Assembly (NCBI GenBank): GCA_050259035.1 | Contig: JBLMZW010000018.1 | Coordinates: forward strand, 1-9,589 | Length of the DNA: 9,589 nt | Direction: 5' to 3' | Source of the DNA: JBLMZW01 sp050259035 | GTDB taxonomy: Bacteria > Bacillota > Syntrophomonadia > Syntrophomonadales > DTU052 | In this document: one piece after another, positions 6,076 through 9,589 of the stretch | How the letters are laid out: the number at the start of each line of letters is the position of its first letter | How positions within the stretch are numbered: position 1 is the first letter of the stretch | Program-made: the position numbers and the translations under genes | The notes under the pieces: generated by a model | The model's database searches: none | The model's input: only the letters and a program-made list of their open reading frames with translations | Told to the model about the DNA's origin: nothing

Positions 6076-7233
6076 TTAGCATTCCAGGGTAAAGAAAGGC
6101 TTTATCAGAAGGTCTTTATAATTTGGGATGCTTTTGAGTATGGCTGCTATTTGTGACGATGCGTTGCCATCCCCGTAAGGATTTTTACAGTTACTGCAGT
6201 CCATCATAAAGGCTTCCTCTATAGCCTTTATGATATCAGCTGCTTCCGGCTGGCAATTGATGATTGATGAGGCCTGAATTCTGCCACTCTGGCGGGAGCC
6301 GATATTTACCGTAGGCTTTTTAAATGAAGGTACCTCATATAAACCGCTGGAGGAATTGCCTACCACTGCATCCACCTGAGCAATGGTGCTCAAATACAGT
6401 CGTTGACCCAATGAGCTGAAAGCCCGGGCCCGGGAATGCTCTGCAACATAATCATCAATCATCAGATTAATAATTCGACCCTCAGGGTCGGCATTACAAT
6501 GGGTAAAAATAACACCCAAATCCAGGTCCAGGCAATCTATCGCTTTAAATATTTCCTGCAACTGCTGAGCTGATGAGATCTGGTCAAGGGTAGCCGGATG
6601 AAAGGTTATCAGAAAGTTCTTAGAACGAAATCTAAATCCCAGGGCCTGTTCCAGTTCCTGACGACTCAATAAATCCAGCCTGGTAATGGTATCAATTCCT
6701 GGGCTCCCAACATTAAAAATGTAGTCCGGGTTCTCTCCCAACTGTCTTACCCGCATGGCGGATACCTCATTGTTTACGAAATGGAGGTGGGCCATTTTGG
6801 TAATGCTGTGGCGAATGGACTCATCAAAAGCGCCCTCGGTGGAATCACCCCCGGCGATATGAGCAACAGGTATCCGTAAGATCAGAGCCGCTTGAGCCGC
6901 AGCTAAAATTTCATATCGGTCCCCCAGTAATAGGACAATATCGGGCTTTAAGCGGTCAAACACATCAGCAAACCCAATAACCCCTAGCCCAATGGATTTT
7001 GCTGTTCCCACCCCGGTGTCAGTGGAAAGGAGCATCTCTACCTTTTCATCTATTATGAATCCGTCTTCCTCGATTTTTTTGTAGGTGAGCCCGAATTCGG
7101 GGGACAAATGCATTCCGGCGGCGACTACCTGCAGAATAAGGTCGGCATCTTTCTTGATTTCCTTCATGATTGGCTGTAAGAGCCCATATTCGGCCCGGGA
7201 ACCGCTAATCACACATACCGTTCTTTTAACCAC
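6076..7233 (-). CDS. legG: Hydrolysing NDP-N-acetylglucosamine 2-epimerase, NeuC/LegG type
   Basis: A GT-B-fold epimerase/hydrolase of 385 residues, the family's normal size. It inverts C2 and releases the nucleotide, giving the free hexose that the nonulosonate synthase condenses with PEP. Seen (numbered from GTG 7233): G-S-R-A-E-Y-G at 11-17, V-E-M-L-L-S at 65-70, G-L-G-V-I-G-F-A-D at 82-90, L-G-D-R-Y-E at 104-109, H-I-A-G-G-D with Glu133 nearby at 125-133, F-H-P at 211-213, and V-G-N-S-S-S-G at 291-297. Neighbourhood with a PtmE-type enzyme favours the LegG role (GDP-2,4-diacetamido-trideoxyglucose) over UDP-GlcNAc/NeuC; the sequence alone does not decide. GTG 7233 is preferred because AGGTGAT sits 3 nt upstream, while the two ATGs at 7251 and 7248 have no Shine-Dalgarno. 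Divergent from the Maf gene; followed by DUF1232. Confidence 0.9.
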   Translation of the reverse strand: MVKRTVCVISGSRAEYGLLQPIMKEIKKDADLILQVVAAGMHLSPEFGLTYKKIEEDGFIIDEKVEMLLSTDTGVGTAKSIGLGVIGFADVFDRLKPDIVLLLGDRYEILAAAQAALILRIPVAHIAGGDSTEGAFDESIRHSITKMAHLHFVNNEVSAMRVRQLGENPDYIFNVGSPGIDTITRLDLLSRQELEQALGFRFRSKNFLITFHPATLDQISSAQQLQEIFKAIDCLDLDLGVIFTHCNADPEGRIINLMIDDYVAEHSRARAFSSLGQRLYLSTIAQVDAVVGNSSSGLYEVPSFKKPTVNIGSRQSGRIQASSIINCQPEAADIIKAIEEAFMMDCSNCKNPYGDGNASSQIAAILKSIPNYKDLLIKPFFTLEC

Positions 7234-7243
7234 TTTATCACCT
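7231..7243 (-). promoter_or_regulatory. Shine-Dalgarno favouring a GTG start for the legG-like gene
   Basis: On the minus strand AGGTGAT (7243-7237) is a seven-base match to the anti-Shine-Dalgarno and is followed after 3 nt by GTG (7233-7231). The preceding region of the tandem ATG codons (7251, 7248) is CTTTAAAAGCTCC, with no purine-rich site. The resulting M-V-K-R-T-V-C-V-I start resembles family N-termini. Confidence 0.55.
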
Positions 7244-7365
7244 GCCATCATGGAGCTTTTAAAGTATATGAAACATAGAATTCTTTACTTCCACCGCCAT
7301 TGCAAACACATTTTTTTCCTGCAAGCCATAGTATGAAGAGAGATTACTGGTAAAGGGGAGCTATT
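7234..7365. promoter_or_regulatory. Divergent intergenic region between legG-like and Maf genes
   Basis: About 132 nt between divergent genes must hold promoters for both unless transcription enters from elsewhere. On the minus strand TATACT (7268-7263) is a 5/6 match to a -10 box, 29 nt before the GTG, but lacks a good -35. No clear flagellar sigma (TAAA-N15-GCCGATA) promoter was found toward the Maf gene. A T7 run at 7311-7317 has no hairpin before it. AAGGGGAG (7353-7360) is the Shine-Dalgarno of the Maf gene. Confidence 0.3.
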
Positions 7366-9589
7366 ATGGCATTTCTTGAAAACATGGAAATCCTAAAAAC
7401 TTCTTTTCCAGATGTATGGCAGGCCATGATGGAGATCGAAAGCCGGTTGAATAAGGATTTGGCCCGGGTAGTATTTAATAAACAGGGCCTTCCCGTTCTC
7501 AAGGTAGGGAAACATTATGTTCACGACAAAAACCAGCCGCAGCAGGAAGCCAAAAACTTTATCGAGCAATTTCAAAATGTAAAGGATCATCCGGATATTC
7601 TTTTTTACGGACTGGGATTGGGATATCAAATAAAGGCGTTTGTTGAACAATACCCGAACACTCCTTTTTCCATTTATGAACCGGTAGCGGAAATTTTTTA
7701 TGAGTTTTTAAGTCAGGTAGATTTAAAAGAGTTTCCTTTTAACTTAATAAAGAACATATACCTGGAAAGAAAAACCCAGGACTTGGAGGAGTATACTGCT
7801 TTAATAGCCGGCAGTATACGTAATTCGGTCATGATTATGGAACTTCCGGCTTACCAGGTCATCTTCCCTGAAAAGCGAAAAGCGTTTTTTACCCTATTTG
7901 AAAACCTGATCGGGGACCGCCGCAACCTGGTGGCTACTCATACCGTTTTCCAGAAACGATGGACCATCAATAGCCTGAAAAATTTTATCCAGGTTTTTAC
8001 CACACCCGATGTAGTTCTGGAGAAGAAGGGCTGCTTCCAGAACAAGCCAGCCCTCCTGGTGGCTTCCGGACCCTCGTTGGACGAAGAGTTGGAAAACGTT
8101 AAAACTATTAAAGAAAACGGGTTAGCTTATATATTCTCAGTAGGAACCGCAATAAATACCCTTATTAAGCATGGAATTTACCCGGATGCCGCCTGTACTT
8201 ATGATCCCACCAGAGAAAACCAAATGGTATTTCAAGGATTATCTGAAAAAGATACCAGAGCCGTTCCCCTTATTTTTGGCAGTACAGTAGGGTACGAGAC
8301 CCTGGAAATATACCCGGGACCCCGTATGCATATGTTAATCAGTCAGGATGCTTTAAGTGCTTTTTACCTTAAGGCCCGGGAAGGGTTAGAATTGGAGATC
8401 ATATCAGATGCCGCGAGTATCGCGGTAATAGCTCTGCAGTTATTATATAAACTAGGCTTTAGCCCAATTATACTGGTGGGGCTTAACTTGGCGTACCGGG
8501 AAGGGATGCAATATGCAGCCGATTCGACTTTCTTTCCTGCGGAGGCCAGTCAGATTGATCTGGAAAACGCAGTCCCGGTTAAAGATGTAAGTGGTGGTGA
8601 GGTTGCCAGCAGCGCCAGTTTCAGCAGCATGCGGCGTCAATTAGAGATCTATATCGAGCAGAACCGGGATATTAAGGTGATCAATACTACCAGACACGGA
8701 GCATATATCGATGGAACACAGTATCATGAATTACAGGATTTAATTAAATATGTCCTGCGCGACCGGGTAGTTGAGAATGGATGGTTGGAAGGCGTCAAGC
8801 CAAGCTATGACCTGGACCACCTCATCGAAAGCCACCAATTAATGATGAATGAGTATAACAAGATACACCTCTTAATAGAACAATGTCAATTAAATCTGGA
8901 TGCTATCACCCAGACAGCAGGTACTCGAAACGTTAGATTAATTAGCCAGAGTTATGATCAGTTTAACTTAAGCATGAACCGACTAAGAAACAACCTGTTT
9001 TATTTAACATTGATCGAACCTATGAATCGGGTTGAGATACAATTTTTAATGCTGGCAGTGCCGGACATCTCACGGGAGCAAAATCCCGACGCCAAAGCCC
9101 AGATGATGGAGCGAGAATTTCGATCTTATCTTAAAAACTGTGAACAGGATTTAAATCTCATAGGCCTGATATTTGAGGAGCTAAATGATTCCATCCAAAG
9201 GCATTACCAGAATTATATGATTCGCAAACAGGCTGCCGGAATAAAAATATTATTAATAGAAGGTGATGGGGTTCTTACCGATGGAAACATTTACTTCTCG
9301 GCTCGGGGAGATTACACCAAGAAATTTAATTATCTTGACCGTAACGGCGTGCTTCTACTTCGGGAGAAAGGCATTCAACCCATGCTATTAAACCCGGCCT
9401 CCGACCCAGTATTGGAATCAGCGGCCCAGTATTTAGGCATCAACTGTGTATTCCCCGGGGAAAAAGAGCAGGCTCTGACATCGTTGGCTAAGGAATATAA
9501 GCCGGAAACGGTAGCCTGGGTTGGGAATCAGGCCAGGGACCTAAGAGTGATTGAAGGCTTAGGGTTAAGTCTGGCAGTTAAGGAAGCCT
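7366..9589 (+). CDS. Maf/DUF115 flagellin nonulosonate glycosyltransferase with C-terminal KdsC-like HAD domain (3' end beyond window)
   Basis: An open frame of 741 codons runs to the window edge without a stop. ATG 7366 follows AAGGGGAG by 5 nt. Residues about 1-220 are the Maf N-terminal region (F-Y-G-L-G-L-G-Y at 80-87). Residues 220-470 are the DUF115/MptE-like core: L-V-A-S-G-P-S-L at 231-238 is the family signature, with Y-D-P-T near 279-282 and V-G-L-N-L-A at 371-376. Residues 480-620 are helical with Glu/Gln-rich stretches. Residues 626-741 align with KdsC/YrbI HAD phosphatases (I-K-I-L-L-I-E-G-D-G-V-L-T-D-G). Maf proteins transfer CMP-nonulosonic acids to flagellin Ser/Thr in the cytoplasm, so this is the likely end-user of the cluster. 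The HAD part looks catalytically dead: the nucleophile Asp is Glu632, T-G-R is N-P-A (676-678), the motif III Lys is Gln702 and G-D-D is G-N-Q (720-722). Perhaps 20-40 residues are missing at the end. Confidence 0.85.
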   Translation, partial: MAFLENMEILKTSFPDVWQAMMEIESRLNKDLARVVFNKQGLPVLKVGKHYVHDKNQPQQEAKNFIEQFQNVKDHPDILFYGLGLGYQIKAFVEQYPNTPFSIYEPVAEIFYEFLSQVDLKEFPFNLIKNIYLERKTQDLEEYTALIAGSIRNSVMIMELPAYQVIFPEKRKAFFTLFENLIGDRRNLVATHTVFQKRWTINSLKNFIQVFTTPDVVLEKKGCFQNKPALLVASGPSLDEELENVKTIKENGLAYIFSVGTAINTLIKHGIYPDAACTYDPTRENQMVFQGLSEKDTRAVPLIFGSTVGYETLEIYPGPRMHMLISQDALSAFYLKAREGLELEIISDAASIAVIALQLLYKLGFSPIILVGLNLAYREGMQYAADSTFFPAEASQIDLENAVPVKDVSGGEVASSASFSSMRRQLEIYIEQNRDIKVINTTRHGAYIDGTQYHELQDLIKYVLRDRVVENGWLEGVKPSYDLDHLIESHQLMMNEYNKIHLLIEQCQLNLDAITQTAGTRNVRLISQSYDQFNLSMNRLRNNLFYLTLIEPMNRVEIQFLMLAVPDISREQNPDAKAQMMEREFRSYLKNCEQDLNLIGLIFEELNDSIQRHYQNYMIRKQAAGIKILLIEGDGVLTDGNIYFSARGDYTKKFNYLDRNGVLLLREKGIQPMLLNPASDPVLESAAQYLGINCVFPGEKEQALTSLAKEYKPETVAWVGNQARDLRVIEGLGLSLAVKEA

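Noticed and set aside
7252..7365. Flagellar sigma factor promoter upstream of the Maf gene
   Set aside because: TAAA occurs at 7260-7263, but no GCCGATA-like element is present at the required distance.
9232..9589. Active KdsC phosphatase supplying the missing dephosphorylation step
   Set aside because: Key residues of all four HAD motifs are replaced, so an active enzyme is unlikely; treated as a pseudo-enzyme domain instead.

Overview
The window is part of a gene cluster for making, tailoring and transferring a nonulosonic (sialic-acid-like) sugar, most likely a legionaminic-acid derivative carried on flagellin. Strong Shine-Dalgarno sites, frequent TTG/GTG starts, moderate GC and a Maf-type flagellin glycosyltransferase suggest a motile Firmicute of the Clostridia type. 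That placement is an inference from style; the window has no rRNA or other taxonomic marker.

Layout, left to right. (1) Plus strand, 1-1648: the 3' end of a PseA/WbpG-type N-acetyl-sugar amidotransferase, then HisF-like and HisH-like proteins. The three are joined by stop/start overlaps and form an acetamidino-installing module (glutaminase, ammonia channel, amidotransferase). (2) Minus strand, 3698-1643: a B12-binding-type radical SAM protein followed by a NeuD/PglD/LegH-type left-handed beta-helix acetyltransferase. (3) Plus strand, 3846-5584: a CBS-nucleotidyltransferase of the PtmE type (sugar-1-phosphate nucleotide activation), overlapping by ATGA with a CMP-nonulosonate synthetase (NeuA/LegF type). 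(4) Minus strand, 7233-5604: a hydrolysing NDP-GlcNAc 2-epimerase (NeuC/LegG type) followed by a small DUF1232/YkvA-like membrane protein. (5) Plus strand, 7366 to the window end: a Maf/DUF115 glycosyltransferase with a C-terminal KdsC-like HAD domain whose catalytic motifs are eroded; its 3' end lies outside the window.

How they fit together (inference from the known Campylobacter-type legionaminic pathway): PtmE makes the nucleotide-activated hexosamine, the acetyltransferase acylates an amino group, LegG releases the 2-epimerised hexose, an off-window LegI/NeuB condenses it with PEP, LegF makes the CMP-sugar, the amidotransferase/HisF/HisH trio converts an acetamido to an acetamidino group, and Maf transfers the sugar. 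The 4,6-dehydratase, aminotransferase and nonulosonate synthase are not in this window. The radical SAM enzyme may add an extra modification, such as methylation.

The genes alternate strand in blocks (+++ / -- / ++ / -- / +), giving two tight convergent junctions and two divergent intergenic regions of 132-147 nt that should hold the promoters. There is no gene-free stretch over 300 nt. I saw no RNA gene, insertion sequence, CRISPR array or convincing intrinsic terminator. The most unusual object is the Maf fused to a probable pseudo-phosphatase domain.
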